In this document: positions 20,398 through 31,384 of the stretch, in pieces
How positions within the stretch are numbered: position 1 is the stretch's first letter
How the letters are laid out: each line of letters opens with the position of its first letter
Source: Agarophyton chilense
Taxonomy: Eukaryota > Rhodophyta > Florideophyceae > Gracilariales > Gracilariaceae
NCBI GenBank assembly: GCA_030374765.1
Contig: JARGXX010000075.1
Span: forward strand, 1,364,001-1,428,000
Reading direction: 5' to 3'
DNA length: 64,000 nucleotides
The notes under the pieces: generated by a model
What the model was told of the DNA's origin: nothing
Databases searched by the model: none
Seen by the model: only the letters and a program-made list of their open reading frames with translations
Program-made: the position numbers and the translations under genes

Positions 20398-22868
20398 GTG
20401 GAAGATGAGTGTCACACAATGTACTCTTCAAAGGATGGAAAAAAGTTCTTCGACAACATGTTACAGCACCCAGCGAGTCTTTTCTGTGAAGCTGTTGTAA
20501 AAAATTTGCGGCTTGAGAGTGAAGTGAGGGGGCTTTCTCAAACTCGGTGCGGTTTTGTTGTTCTTATCATGAACAGGTTGCTACAGTAGTTACTGGAATG
20601 GTTGAATGAGTTTCCTAGGCATCTTTCCAGCTTTCAAAAAACCCCGGAAGCCTCCTTCACGTTTTCAGGCATGTATCGTTATGGCGCCGTACTCTTGGTT
20701 TTACACACTACCAGGCTCAGCTTTGAGAAAGCTATTTTTGTGCTACGTCAAACTGGATCAAACCCACCATCCTATGATCTAACAAGCTACATTTCATCAA
20801 ACTTTCGCGCGTATCTTGCCACTGGAAGGGGGGTTGATGGAAATAGAAAGCGGGAGACGCAATGGCATCAGACTCTACTTTTGTCAGAGTTTGAGGATAT
20901 TGCGTTTCGCGGGACCAAGAAGATCTTTTTTGTTCAATTTCATCAAATGGATACCCTAAATGGCGACGTATTTGTCACGCGTGGCGAGGATAACCAGGTC
21001 AAAGTGCTTGGCTACCGAAAAGCTGATAAAGATGGGCACTCCGCTGATGCTGTTTCGGATGATTTATTTCGGGTGATCTTGGCGCTGCGGTACAGAAGAA
21101 TGAGAGAAGCCTAGTCCGATTATGTAAAGAAGTTGTTCGAAACTCTTTTGGATGTAAGCGGGGAGAAAGCGCCAATCGGATGCATCATTACTGTGCACCG
21201 AGGGTACGGAAAGGAATTCTTCACGAAGTCGTTGCTCGGATTCGGTCTTTGTTCCGTGTTTGTAATGGCGAACAAAAATTTGCGATTCCATTCATTTGTC
21301 GCAAATTCGTATCTAAATCCTTAAGGCGATAATGATGAGAACGAAGGGGAAGGTGGTAATGAAAGGAAGGTGGAGGGCGTGGTCAACTCAACGAAGGCCC
21401 ATAGGCCAACGAAGTGGCCTCAGGAGGCCCGCAAGTCTTCTGCACCGTCCCTGACAGATGGTGATAGTTGAAAATTTTCAGAAGCGTTCGTATCGGGCCA
21501 CAATTCGTGCTAAGTTGATGACCCATCGTTAAATGTACTGGAGTTAGAAGTCCCAGAATGGCGGTGGGACAAAGTAGACTATTATGATCGACGAAAGGAG
21601 TTTGTGGTGGTTGATGATCCAGAAATGGGTCCGGAAGTCTTTTTCGCGTCACAAGCGATCTCTTGGAACGGAAGACCGATTGGAAACAACCGTATTGCTG
21701 CTGTTTCCGTGCGTGAGCCTGGCACAAACAATTTTGCGAAAGTGCTACGATTCATGTACACTGTCCCACCCAACTTTTAGGAAAGCTTGAACACTTGGAT
21801 GGCTGTGCCCATTTCCAACATTTCTCTGGGCAAAACTCATTTCAGCGGTGCGAAACATGGAAATGAGCTCTTGCAGATAAGGCGACGGGTATCAAAGGCT
21901 ACAATTGGCCATGTATGCGAGGTGTTGACAGTGGGCCAGGATTGCGCAGACTGGTTTATGCTCTGTAGTTTCATGGTGATGGGAACGAACGCTGGAATTC
22001 TCTTGCTGTCATATGCTATCGTTAGGGACCAATTGGGTCTTTAGGACGCCTATTGAGGAGGGGCCCATGAGTAGAAGAAAAGTAAAGAGTGGTTCAAATT
22101 GTTGCGCAACGGACGGTTTAACACCAAAGTTTCAAGTGAATCGATGAAAAGAGGTACATTAAACGAGCCTGATGTGATTAGTGAACCCGAGGGGATGCGG
22201 TCGATCAAATATTTTTTCGACGTTGGCATGCTGGCGATAAAAGAGGAGCGGTACATAGCATGTTCCCCGAATGGCCTGGCATTCCTGGACATAGCAGAGT
22301 TTGACGAGTGTGAAACTGCGGAGATGCTACAGGAGTTCGAGGACGAAAGGCTGGTGCTGGTATTTGTAAAGATCAAGACCAGAGTTGCCCAAAATACACT
22401 TGGTGCAGCTGTACAACTTTTTTCTGCGGATGTTTTGTGATGCGAGGTTGGTGACGAGACGTTTAATAAATACGTGCCTTGTGAGCACATGGGACAGTTT
22501 TTTCACCAGTCGTTGGTCTTAGACCTTAAGTTTTGCATTTATGTTGCGGCTGGTGAAACTGGCTTGCTATACGTTCTCGTGATAAAAATACAGAGTACAA
22601 CACGTGGGCCTTTTCGAAGGTGAATGATTGAACTTGCCAAACCCCTTTTGGAATCGGCATTCGGCGAAGAGTAATCCTTTCCCCTTTCCATCGAAGGTGA
22701 GAAACGGGAGCAACTACAGACCAGGCTGTATTTCTGGGAGATAATCAACGGGCATGGGAAGAAGAACAGTTGTTTCGTTCCTATTAAATTGTTCATTCAT
22801 GTCGCTCAGAGCTTTTATTCAAAGAAAAATGCAGGGGTAAATGGAGCGACGCAGCAACTTGCTATTAT
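20398..22868 (+). pseudogene. DDE-type transposase-like gene with a YqaJ/PD-(D/E)XK-like nuclease module, 5' part
   Basis: A single reading frame is legible for about 820 codons with 12 in-frame stops and no frameshift that I can see. Segments in order: an N-terminal part; a stretch ending DLFRVILALRYRR; ITVHRGYGKEFFTKSLLGFG, which resembles the ADRGYGK motif of DDE transposases with Asp replaced by His; EFVVVDDPEMGPEVFFASQ; SKEWFKLLRNGRF and MKRGTLNEP; then YIACSPNGLAFLDI, VFVKIKTR and EHMGQFFHQS. The last set follows the order of YqaJ-like exonucleases (E, then SPDG, then ExK, then Q), with Asp to Asn and Glu to Lys changes. It ends in FYSKKNAGVNGATQQ, like the KGGVD block of DDE enzymes. 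Gypsy 3 interrupts it here. Confidence 0.6.
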
Positions 22869-23793
22869 GAAAAGCTCGACGTCGTAGTACATGTATGTGT
22901 GCGTGAGAGAACCAGGTCGAAGGGAGTAGTCTGCGTAGATCGGTGTACCAGAAGGTTTTAGGCATATGTTAGGGGCTGTAAATAATCAGCCCATCCATTT
23001 AGGTCTTCTTCTACATAGTGTCGTAGTCTTGCCACGAAAGTTTTGTTGAAGCCTTCCACCTGGCCGTTTGTCTGCGGATCGTACGCCGTGGTGGAGAAAT
23101 GCTTCAACCAAATCATGGTACATACTGCTTCAAAGATCTTCGATTCTAAGTTTGAACAATTGTAGTTGAGAAGAAGCATTGGGGCACCGTACGGGTACAC
23201 CCAATTATTCAGGAAGACTCTTGCAAAGGCCGTCGAGGTTGTGCTTTTTAGGGGGATGGCCCTTGTTTTGAAAACCGATCGGTGATGACCACTACGAATC
23301 TGTAACCCTCTGAGGTTTTTTGGCAGTGGGCCCGGGATGTCGATAGCTACAAATTCCAAGGGCCCCGACGCCGGGAAAAGCTTCAGGTACTTCCTGTGCT
23401 TTCGTAAACCACTTTCGTTCTTTACGCACGAGGCGCAGCGAGCCAAACGAGTGTAAAAACGTGGTCCATGTGGGGCCAGTAGAAGTCTTTCTTCAAGGTA
23501 TAATATAACCTTGTGGCTCCTGGATGACCTACCAGTCTTCGGTAATACCCTAAATACAATACCTTCGGGCGTAGAGGCTCTAGTACCACCTTCTAGAGTT
23601 CTCCGTCAATGGTAGAACGACACAATAGGTAACCTTCATGGTCTATATCGAACTGCGATCCCTTGATGCCAATTCGGTTGCTCAATATCCCGCCGTGGAT
23701 GTCAGTAGTTCGGGCTTGCAAGAATTCCCCTCGGCTTATGGGAGTATCCTCCTCTTCTTCGATAGCTGCCATCATTTCAGGTGATTCCTCCAT
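22862..23793 (-). pseudogene. Gypsy 3 integrase and RNase H linker
   Basis: The frame 23446-22958 includes the end of the zinc-binding segment (ARCASCVKNESG), the first catalytic Asp in FVAIDIPGPLPK, NWVYPYGAPMLLL, and the Glu in NGQVEGFN. Where relatives read LLTDNG this copy reads LLNYNC, so the second catalytic Asp is Tyr. After a frame change the tail VHRSTQTTPFDLVLSR runs to about 22862. The frame 23793-23593 is an acidic linker (AAIEEEEDTPISRGEF) upstream of integrase. Dead by sequence. Confidence 0.82.
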
Positions 23794-24215
23794 CCTTCCT
23801 TCGTCATCATCCCATCGTTCTTTTTATCGCCCATTCCATACGGTTGTGCCAGCTGAATCGTGAAGCACGGTACATCATCTTCTACCAGTTCGGAGTCCAG
23901 CCCATTGGTATTTACCCGGGACATTGCATCTGCGATGTTATTTTTTATACCAAGACGGAATTGGACTTCATAGTCAAACTCCGATAGTCACAGTGTCCAT
24001 CGAGCTAATTGTCCGGAGGCGTCTGCCAAACCCAATATTTACCGTAAGGCTTCTTGATTCGTTCGTACAGTTAAACGAGCACCATATAGGTAGGGTTGTA
24101 GCATCAAAATGCTCTATACCACAGCGAGGCATTCCTTACCCGTGACGGAGTAGTTTTATTCTGTCTTTGTGAGCGCTCGGCTCCAGTAATCAATTGGTGC
24201 CCTTGATTCATAGTC

Positions 24216-25262
24216 TTATTCCTGCATTAGACAGCAACCAATCTGGGCGTCCGAAGCATCAGTATCCAAGGTGTATGGATTTCCCGTATTTGGTAATGCC
24301 AATATAGGAGGGGAAAGCAGCGCTGCTTTCAAGAGATGGAAAGCGTCCGGTTTCCCATATTCTAAATATACGAACTTTTCTAGATGTTCTTTTGGAAACT
24401 TCGGTTTAGAGGTGCTGCTATTTTTGCAAAGCATTTGATAAATCTGCGGTAGAAATTGCAAAAACATATGAAGGAGTGTATTTCCGTTTGGGTTCTAGGG
24501 ATTTACGCTTCTTGTACGGCTCTGAGGTTTCGTTTGGCTACTTGGTGTTTTCCTGGGCTGATCGTGTGCCCGAGATACTTAACCTTCTGAATAAAGAACA
24601 CGCACTTGCTGAGGTTCTGAACTACTCCAGCCTTTCACAGGAGATCCAGTACGGTAAAAAGTGCTCGTGGTAATCTTCCATGGGTTTGGAGTACATCACC
24701 ACGTCGTCTATATATACAAATGCGGTTGTTCACCTTACTTTTGACAGTATAGTGTCGAGAGCCCGTTGGAAAGTTGTTGGCGCATCGCGTAAACCAAAAG
24801 GCATCCTTCGGAATCGGGAGGTCCAGCGTGATAGGTGAGCCCGGTCTTATCTCTGTCCTCGTCCAATATCTCTATTTGCCAATAACCTGGTTTGGCATTC
24901 AGTGTGGTGATTATATTTGCGCCACCTAGGGAATCGATTCATTTATCCATTCTTTGTATCGGATACGAGTCTCTTTTCGTAACGGCATTCAACTTTCGTT
25001 ACTCGATACAGGACCGCATTTGGGTTTCTCCTCGTTTTTGCACAAGCACCGCAGGGCTTCCCCATTCCACATTTGCGGGTTCAACCACAACTTCACGGAG
25101 CATTGTCTGCATCTCCTGTACTTCTACTTCACGGGCTTTTGGACCAGCCCAGATGGGTTGCTGATGAATAGGCTTGGCTCGTGGCACCAAGTCTTTTCGA
25201 TGCAGGGCTGCTTCTATCGCACCCGCACGTCCCGACCACACCGTTTCAAATGGCTCCAGTAG
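24216..25262 (-). pseudogene. Gypsy 3 reverse transcriptase and start of RNase H
   Basis: The frame 25241-24999 starts the RT (GAIEAALHRKDLVPRAKPIH, VEPANVEWGSPAVLVQKRG). At 24693-24728 the minus strand reads TAFVYIDDVVMY, an intact YIDD active site. The frame 24467-24216 has PPILALPNTGNPYTLDTDAS then DAQIGCCLMQE, the start of RNase H with its first Asp. The enzyme is broken by stops and frame changes between these parts. Confidence 0.82.
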
Positions 25263-25595
25263 GGAGAGTATCCTTTTTGGTTTCTTTCTCCTTTAATGCC
25301 GATATTTAATTCTTCTCTCCAGTCCTCCATCCTCTACACTTCCATGTATGTGTCTGTCTTCTCTTCGCTTTCGGCGTTTTCGTTTGCTTTCTGATTATCA
25401 TCCTCCCTTGCCTCCCCCTCCTTATCGTACACGTCCACGTAGGACCATCATGGTTTCGTTGTTAATATGTGGCCTGGCACCGGGAGCGCTAAGCCGATAA
25501 CGGTAGTTTTGGGGAGCTTTACCATGTTGTTGCTGAAGTTGCTGAGGTATACCTTGAACGTTTTGTTCGGTATATTCTCGAAATTCCATTTGCCA

Positions 25596-26135
25596 TCAAG
25601 GTCGTGTGTTTGTCCACCAACTTGCATGGTTCTTAATAGATACCATACCTGTTCGAAAGAATGTGAATTGTACTACCATTCGTAATAAAGGTGGAATGAA
25701 TACCATATTAGCCAGCCGGACCTTATTGGATACTTGTTCTATTGGTCGGTTTGCAATCTCCGGTATGGTGTTCTGCTTCTGGGGTCCTCGGCGCATACCA
25801 ATAATGGAAATGCAGGGTCCATTGTTGAAAATAACCGTCTGGGATCTGGAGAATAGACCCCAGATGTGGCGGTCGATAAACGATGTCCCCAAAATGCAGT
25901 CCGTTGCCGGTTGGTTGATCACGATAAAGAGGACCCTTACCATCAGGTTTCTAACCATGAAAATGAGGGTAAGGTAACCACGAACCGAAAGAGGTCTATT
26001 GGCAGCATTCACGAGTGCGTTTTACAAAATGCAGGGTTGTATCCTGTCGAACAATCTTGGTTGTAATAGTCCGGGACTCACCAGATTGTGTCCCGCTCCT
26101 GTATTCAGGAAGGTAACGCATGGAACCGAATTGTT
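25596..26135 (-). pseudogene. Gypsy 3 aspartic protease, catalytic Asp replaced
   Basis: Near 26135-26060 the minus strand reads TFLNTGAGHNLVSPGLL, the place of the DTGA motif in gypsy 2, so the catalytic Asp is Asn here (a G-to-A change would do this). The frame 26012-25596 gives the rest of the fold, with QPATDCILGTSFIDRHIW close to the end. That ILGTSFIDR block is typical of the C-terminal part of gypsy proteases. Confidence 0.75.
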
Positions 26136-26582
26136 AGTAGTAAACCCAGGGGTGATATTTACCTTGTAATCACTGTGTTTGAGGAAGCATAAATGTCTGG
26201 TTCATCCATAACCTTTTTCTTTCCAGTTACCAATGGGTATTCATCCATAATTGAACCAGATGGTATTGGAAGGCCTTCAAAGTGGGCCCGGTGGAAGTGT
26301 CCCTCAATCCAACCAGTGGAGGGGTTTCCCCTTCGTAAACGGGCTCAGTTTCCTGAGTCCCGTCGGTGACCAAATTGACCTGTTGAGGTGCCATAGGGAG
26401 CGTATTCGCGTTCTTTGCAGGGCGTGCCGCTGCGGGTTGGGGACCGAACACTTCCCGATTGTTCTGCTGCCCTACCTGTACGAGCATGGCTCGTATCTGG
26501 GGAGCCACGCTCCTACGATGCGTCCCCAAATGGTGAGAATATATACAAAACCAGCAAAGAAGGTTGCCTGTTGCGGGGTTTC

Positions 26583-28500
26583 TTAATGCCATTTTATTTG
26601 ATTTTGGTTGGACCTTATTAGGGAATGGCGTTGCTCTTCTGTATAAGAGCCGCCCACCAACTTGGTTAGCATATAGTACTGAAAAAACCTGGTGGGGTGG
26701 AGCGTATACCATGGTTGAAGGAGTCGGCGGTGGGTCCGACGGTACCATACCAGATACTGAACTTGACCAGTTGCAGCTGGGAAGCAAATGCTCCTCCAGC
26801 TGAGAAATATCGATCTGATGAGTCGCTTTGTCATGAGGTGCGTGCCAAGCTTATCCTCTATCGATCGTGGATGCTTCTTCGATGCCAAATACTGATTGTT
26901 TCGGTTTCTCCTTTGCCTCTTTCGGTGTCGGGTCCACTCTAATTTTCCTTATTCGTAGCGTATCTCTCAGTCCCTGCGCATAACGCGCCAGTGCGTTGTA
27001 ATCAACCTTACGGTTTGTACCAAGGTAATTCCTTACCTGCGACCTTATTGGTTTGCCAATGTTATCAGCATACATTGACTTTAAACTTGTGGTAGTAAAA
27101 ACGCTATCGCATCGGGAAGCTTTTGTCCAGAGCGAGGGTGCGTAAAATTCGGTTTGTCCTGCTCGTTGACTGTGCGTGAGCACTTCAGAGTAGGCCTCCT
27201 GAATCACCTCATCGGTTGTAGAGTTTTACAAGAATAATTTCACCAACTGTGGGCATGTAGTCAGCATTTCCGTCTGTTCATCATCCACCGCCATGGTATT
27301 GCCCTGTAAGCGGCTTTGTAACATGTCACCGCCCTGATTTTTGAGAGACAACTGAAATACCTACATCGCGGCACCTCCTGAAAACCCTTTTTTGTCACAA
27401 GCTATCTTGAACTTCTGAGGGAAGTTGACCATAACAATGGGGTTATCTCCCGAAAAACGGGTATCTCCCATCTGGAAACTAAGCTTCCAGTAATGCTTAG
27501 TTATCTTCTGAGCCACCTCTTTGGTTTACTCAGAGTTCTTGTTCTCCAACCTAGAGGTGTGTTAGCAAACTGCCTTCGTAAAAAGGTCGTTCAAGGGAAC
27601 GATCACCTGTAGGTCGAAATGGTTGTCGGAATCTGACTCCGACGAGTGATACCGTTTGGACTTACCCTTGCGGTTTTTTTACCCTCCTTACGATAGGAAT
27701 CCTTCCTGCGTTTCAATGAACCTCTTCGGCTGTTATCAATGGACCCACCAGATTCGGTTTCCGAGCTCAAAGCGTCAGGGTCCCACTGGTGCCCCTCTGT
27801 CTTCGCCGTTTTCGTTTTCTCCTTTTTCTTAACAGATTGTTGTCGCTTTGTCTCCTCTTCCGAGCTCGACGACCCCTCTTTACCACCAGGGTCTCCGCCA
27901 ATGGTTCACTGTGCAGTTCTACCAATAAGTTTCGGTAGGTAATAATAACCTGGGCCTTCAATCGCCAGAGGCTCTTCCCCTCTTCGAATTCGGTCGTGCG
28001 GCTTCCCACTAGTTTGTGAAGAGGAAAGGTTGGTTTGGAGCTCACCTAAAATACGATGAGGTTTCCGAAAAGGGGCTTGGGTTTCCACCTTGACGCTGTT
28101 TGCTTTCTTCCCTACATCGGGTTAGCAAACCGTACGAATATGTAGGGATAGCGTTACTAATTAGTCGATTTGTCTTCTAACCTCGTTTTAGATGGAGTTG
28201 ATGTTAAGTACCAGCACACGCTCTATCAATTTCTGAGAGGCCCGATCCACCACCAGACGGGTGGTGTAATTAAATCGATATTTAGACGGGGACCAGGGGC
28301 ATTACCCTGTCTTCCAACCACATTGTTATTTCGAGCTTCTGTCGAGGTGACCTCCTGTATCTCGACCTGCCTTATCGGCCTGAGCGGTTCTCGGCTTCCG
28401 AAGAAGTTCCTTCGGTTTGTCCAGGATTGGTTGTGAAAGTCCATCTCGTAACAGTATGCCACCACCTGGTGCACTAGGCCCCCGAGTGAATATTTTCGGC
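26583..28500 (-). pseudogene. Gypsy 3 gag region
   Basis: The frame 27207-26851 is helical and polar (MIQEAYSEVLTHSQRAGQTE, YNALARYAQGLRDTLRIRKI) and fits the end of a gag capsid. Near 27950-27750 the minus strand is very rich in Lys, Arg, Ser and Glu, as in a gag N-terminus or nuclear-targeting stretch. No zinc knuckle was found. Assigned by position between the 5' LTR and protease. Confidence 0.55.
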
Positions 28501-28649
28501 GCTTTTTCTGATGATATTTTCATTAAAGTAAACTAATAAGTCAAAATTTGCTTTTACAGTTATTTCTACACAAAATAGTGCGGATTCAACTTCATATTCT
28601 TCTTTCTGAAAGTTTGAACGTGATAAACACCACATTCGAAGTCGGGAGA

Positions 28650-29182
28650 TGAACATGTGATATACGAAAAAACAGTAGCGAGAGATTGCATTCCCTGATG
28701 GGTATAGAAAGCACGTGATTTTATTGACCTAGGAGGAGAAGAGTGAAGATATCCCTCAGGTGTGACAGAACCAGCCACTGAATTGTAAAACAGGAACGGC
28801 AGGGTACTGTGACCACATTGATAGACGGTGAGTTTGAACTCATCTTTATGATCAACTGTAGAGACCAAAAAGTGTGAAGGTATTCTAGTAGGTGCTTGAA
28901 TTTACATTAGTGACCGGGGTGGCCATATTTGGAGAAAATTTATATCTTCCCGGCCACTCGACGTACTGTGGCGCTGCTTCTCACGTGGCCACGGGGAGGT
29001 GTACTTCAATTGCATCTCCGTATCTGCTTACTTATATCTAACTAATACTAAAACATCGAAAAGCTAAGTTAATAGCTACTCAAACCACTGTCGTACACGG
29101 CGCATGACAGCAACCACACAGGTCCAACTTAAGGCAGGATTACCTCATCAGTGTAGCTCACTATGCTACATATTTAGTAGCA
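28650..29182 (-). repeat. 5' LTR of gypsy 3
   Basis: About 533 bp. Its reverse complement matches the solo LTR at 5313-5878 over almost the whole length, which fixes its extent. On the minus strand it begins TGCTAC and ends TGTTCA. I could not settle the primer-binding site next to it. Confidence 0.75.
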
Positions 29183-29480
29183 GTTTTTAATCAAGGATTT
29201 CTTCCTTGTAGTTTAGACTTTCATTTCCAGCGTATTTTTTATTCTGAAATAAGGGCAAAAATTGGAATAGCTTTGTTTTGTATAACACGTTTTCTGCAGT
29301 TTACTTGAAATGCGTGCTGAGGAGACGGAGGCGAACGCGAACGCGATCAAACCCTGAAGCGCATCGAAAATAGATTCCACGCTTGCCGTTCTTTTTTATC
29401 AACAGATGACAAAAGATGACTTGCATACAGGCATTATGGTGCAAAAGGGTTTCGATTCGTCATCAAGAGCAACTGTGTTT
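29183..29480 (+). pseudogene. Probable continuation of the DDE-type transposase pseudogene beyond gypsy 3
   Basis: Directly after the gypsy 3 LTR the plus strand opens with CSLDFHFQRIFYSEIRAKIG followed by ALFCITRFLQF, a stop, and RIENRFHACRSFLSTDDKR. Placed after the KNAGVNGATQQ end of the 5' part, this has the look of the C-terminal helices that follow the third acidic block in DDE transposases. The link is inference from position and style. Frame continuity cannot be tested because some host sequence was probably deleted with the 3' end of gypsy 3. Confidence 0.4.
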
Positions 29481-30340
29481 AGGTTATCATGCGTCTGAGC
29501 TTCATTAACAGGACGCATTTTGTTTTTGCTGTTGCCGCAAAGAAATGGATGCGTTTTGCATATTTGATGTATGAGCTCGGGTAAGGCTAACGAAATGCAC
29601 CAATTGCCCCCGTGTACATTGGCTCAGCTGTTGAGGGGTGATGCTCAATCGAGCAGCCGCTGTGATTTGCGCAATGAGAAGGTACTGTGCCGGCGCAGGT
29701 CCTGGCAGTAAAAACACAAGTAAGAATTAAGTAGATGCCGTCGAGGCGTGCTGCTAAAACCTTGCTTATTTGTAATTTAGGCCAGAAAACAATAATTGTA
29801 AATTTGCTACTTACGGCCCTTATTCACGAAACAAGGTCAATTTTGCGTTATTTAAAAAGGGCTAGTAGATGGCCTAAAATATCTGTTCATGACAATCGCA
29901 AGCCTCACTCTAGATGAACTTCAGATGTTCCTTGCAGTCCAATCGACAAGGACTATACTGTGGGCAACTGCCAATCGCACGTAGACATTTGTATTGCACG
30001 AAATAGTGGATGTTCATTACATGGAGACCCACACGTAATACGTCGACAAATATGGCGCAAAATGACTAGACATGCTGCTCATCAATTAGCTATGCGATGG
30101 GATGTAAAGTGTTTCAACCGGATGGCCAGGCACCAGATCATTCTAGCATGACTGTTTTTCATTTTATTGGTACATTCTCTGCCTTCATTACCGAGTGTCT
30201 GGGAATTTATTGTTCACTTCTCTCTCACAAGACACGCCTCAACAACACTCTTCCTTCTTTCATTATGATCTTTTAAAGAGGATTTACGAACAATCGCCTA
30301 CCATTGTGGTCCATGAAACTAATCAGTCTTTTGATGCATG
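29481..30340. other. No confident gene
   Basis: Short frames on both strands without recognisable motifs. The plus frame at 29960-30151 has no family signal, and the minus frame at 29717-29505 is Gln-rich. This is the left flank of copia element 1. Confidence 0.35.
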
Positions 30341-30663
30341 TTGTTATCAAGAAGCACATTTGCTGTCACCTTTTTGGGATGGTAACGAAGCCGTTTTGGA
30401 CGCACATGCATCTCGTTTGGGGTGCGGCCCTTTCGGATATCATGCAATTCAAAGGGTGCTCACCTGATTAGAAGTGCTTCCGCATTTGGAACCATCGTAG
30501 GCTACGTAGATACTATAGAATTCTATACAAGAGCTTACCAAGTTGCTTGATCTCAAAAGAACGAGATGGAAAAAAGAAAAACTGCTACCACGTTACGCTA
30601 CCGTTTGTTCGATAAATTACTGTCATTGTTACGTTACAGGTTGTTCATTATCATAACTTTTAA
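30341..30663 (+). repeat. 5' LTR of copia 1
   Basis: Matches 34891-35214, sharing GGGATGGTAACGAAGCCG and a long central block. The first bases are TTGTTATCAA against TGAATATCAA in the 3' copy, so the edge is good to a few bases. Confidence 0.82.
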
Positions 30664-30677
30664 GTTATGGGCCCAGC
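30664..30677 (+). promoter_or_regulatory. Primer-binding site of copia 1, complementary to initiator tRNA-Met anticodon arm
   Basis: GTTATGGGCCCAGC is the reverse complement of GCTGGGCCCATAAC, the anticodon arm of eukaryotic initiator tRNA-Met as I remember it. It abuts the LTR. Copia-type elements are known to prime from an internal (half) tRNA-Met. The ATG that opens gag is part of this site. Confidence 0.8.
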
Positions 30678-31327
30678 TATCGGCGCATCAGACTTACCTT
30701 CTCGGCCGCGATTTTCGTTGGATATTCGCCATGTTCCTTGGATTGACGGGAAAGGCGACCAAGACCAATACGCTCGTTCCGTATCGCTTTAGAAATCGTT
30801 CCATAATAGACTACCTGATTCAAACTCGAGCAAGATACCGAAAGAACTTCAGGGAATTATGCTACTGTCACAGTTGTTTGGTTGCCCAAGTGATATTTGT
30901 ATGAAAATACCCTCTTCGACGATTCAGACAAGTGGTGGCGTTGAAGCAATCGTTAATGCTCTTCACAAACGTGACGCTCTGGCCGTCGTCAGTGAAGTGT
31001 ATATTGACTTTCTGGATCTACTGAACACCGAGCGTGGTTCAACAGAGACTTTCAAGAACTTCGAGTCACGATTCGAGGCCCAAGTGTCCAAGTTCCACTC
31101 CCATTCCAGCAATCCAAAACTTCCAGACGCATTTGTTGCGTTCATGTTGATTGCCAATGCTTCCGTTTATCCGAATCAGCGAATATCGGTTCTCGCAGCT
31201 TCTGCACCTCGTGATTAATCGTTTGATGCCTCTTATACGACTGATGACTACCTGAAGTCCTTGTCATATTCATCCATTGCTTCACTTATTCGGCTATGCG
31301 TTCGGCCTAAAGGTTCAGAAAGTTCTT
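30667..31327 (+). pseudogene. Copia 1 gag, starting inside the primer-binding site
   Basis: The ATG at 30667-30669 opens a frame that stays in phase through DIRHVPWIDGKGDQDQY, a TAG at 30790-30792 (a Trp codon in the likely ancestor), IPKELQGIMLLSQLFG and NALHKRDALAVVSEVYIDFL. It then passes through TFKNFESRFEAQVSKF to a TAA at 31216-31218, and reads on to about 31327. The helical content and the ESRFxAQVxKF block suit a copia gag. No CCHC knuckle is seen before the protease, so that part may be lost. The start is chosen because it is the first ATG after the LTR and in frame with all the gag blocks. Confidence 0.72.
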
Positions 31328-31384
31328 CGCAACGTTCAATAGGATAATGAAGGATCATGGAAGAACAAGACCATAACGTTTCAC

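Larger units (their letters stand above)
22869..29182 (-). mobile_element. Ty3/gypsy retrotransposon 3, minus strand, 3' end missing
   Basis: A 5' LTR (28650-29182) is followed leftwards by gag (28500-26600), protease (26135-25596), RT (25262-24470), RNase H (24467-24216), a linker (23793-23593) and integrase (23560-22862). The element stops just after HRSTQTTPFDLVLSR of the integrase tail. No GPY/F region, polypurine tract or 3' LTR follows, and plus-strand transposase coding abuts instead, so a deletion removed the 3' end. Protease Asp and one integrase Asp are replaced. RT YIDD is intact. The element interrupts the transposase pseudogene, which appears to resume at about 29183. Confidence 0.85.

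Noticed and set aside
20602..22440. Stop-codon reassignment as the reason for the interrupted frame
   Set aside because: All three stop codons occur in the frame, catalytic residues are also replaced, and neighbouring genes use normal stops, so decay is the simpler reading.
28640..28660. Primer-binding site next to the gypsy 3 LTR (TTCGAAGTCGGGAGA on the plus strand)
   Set aside because: It resembles a T-loop, but the distance to the LTR is too short for a full tRNA 3' end and the CCA is missing.
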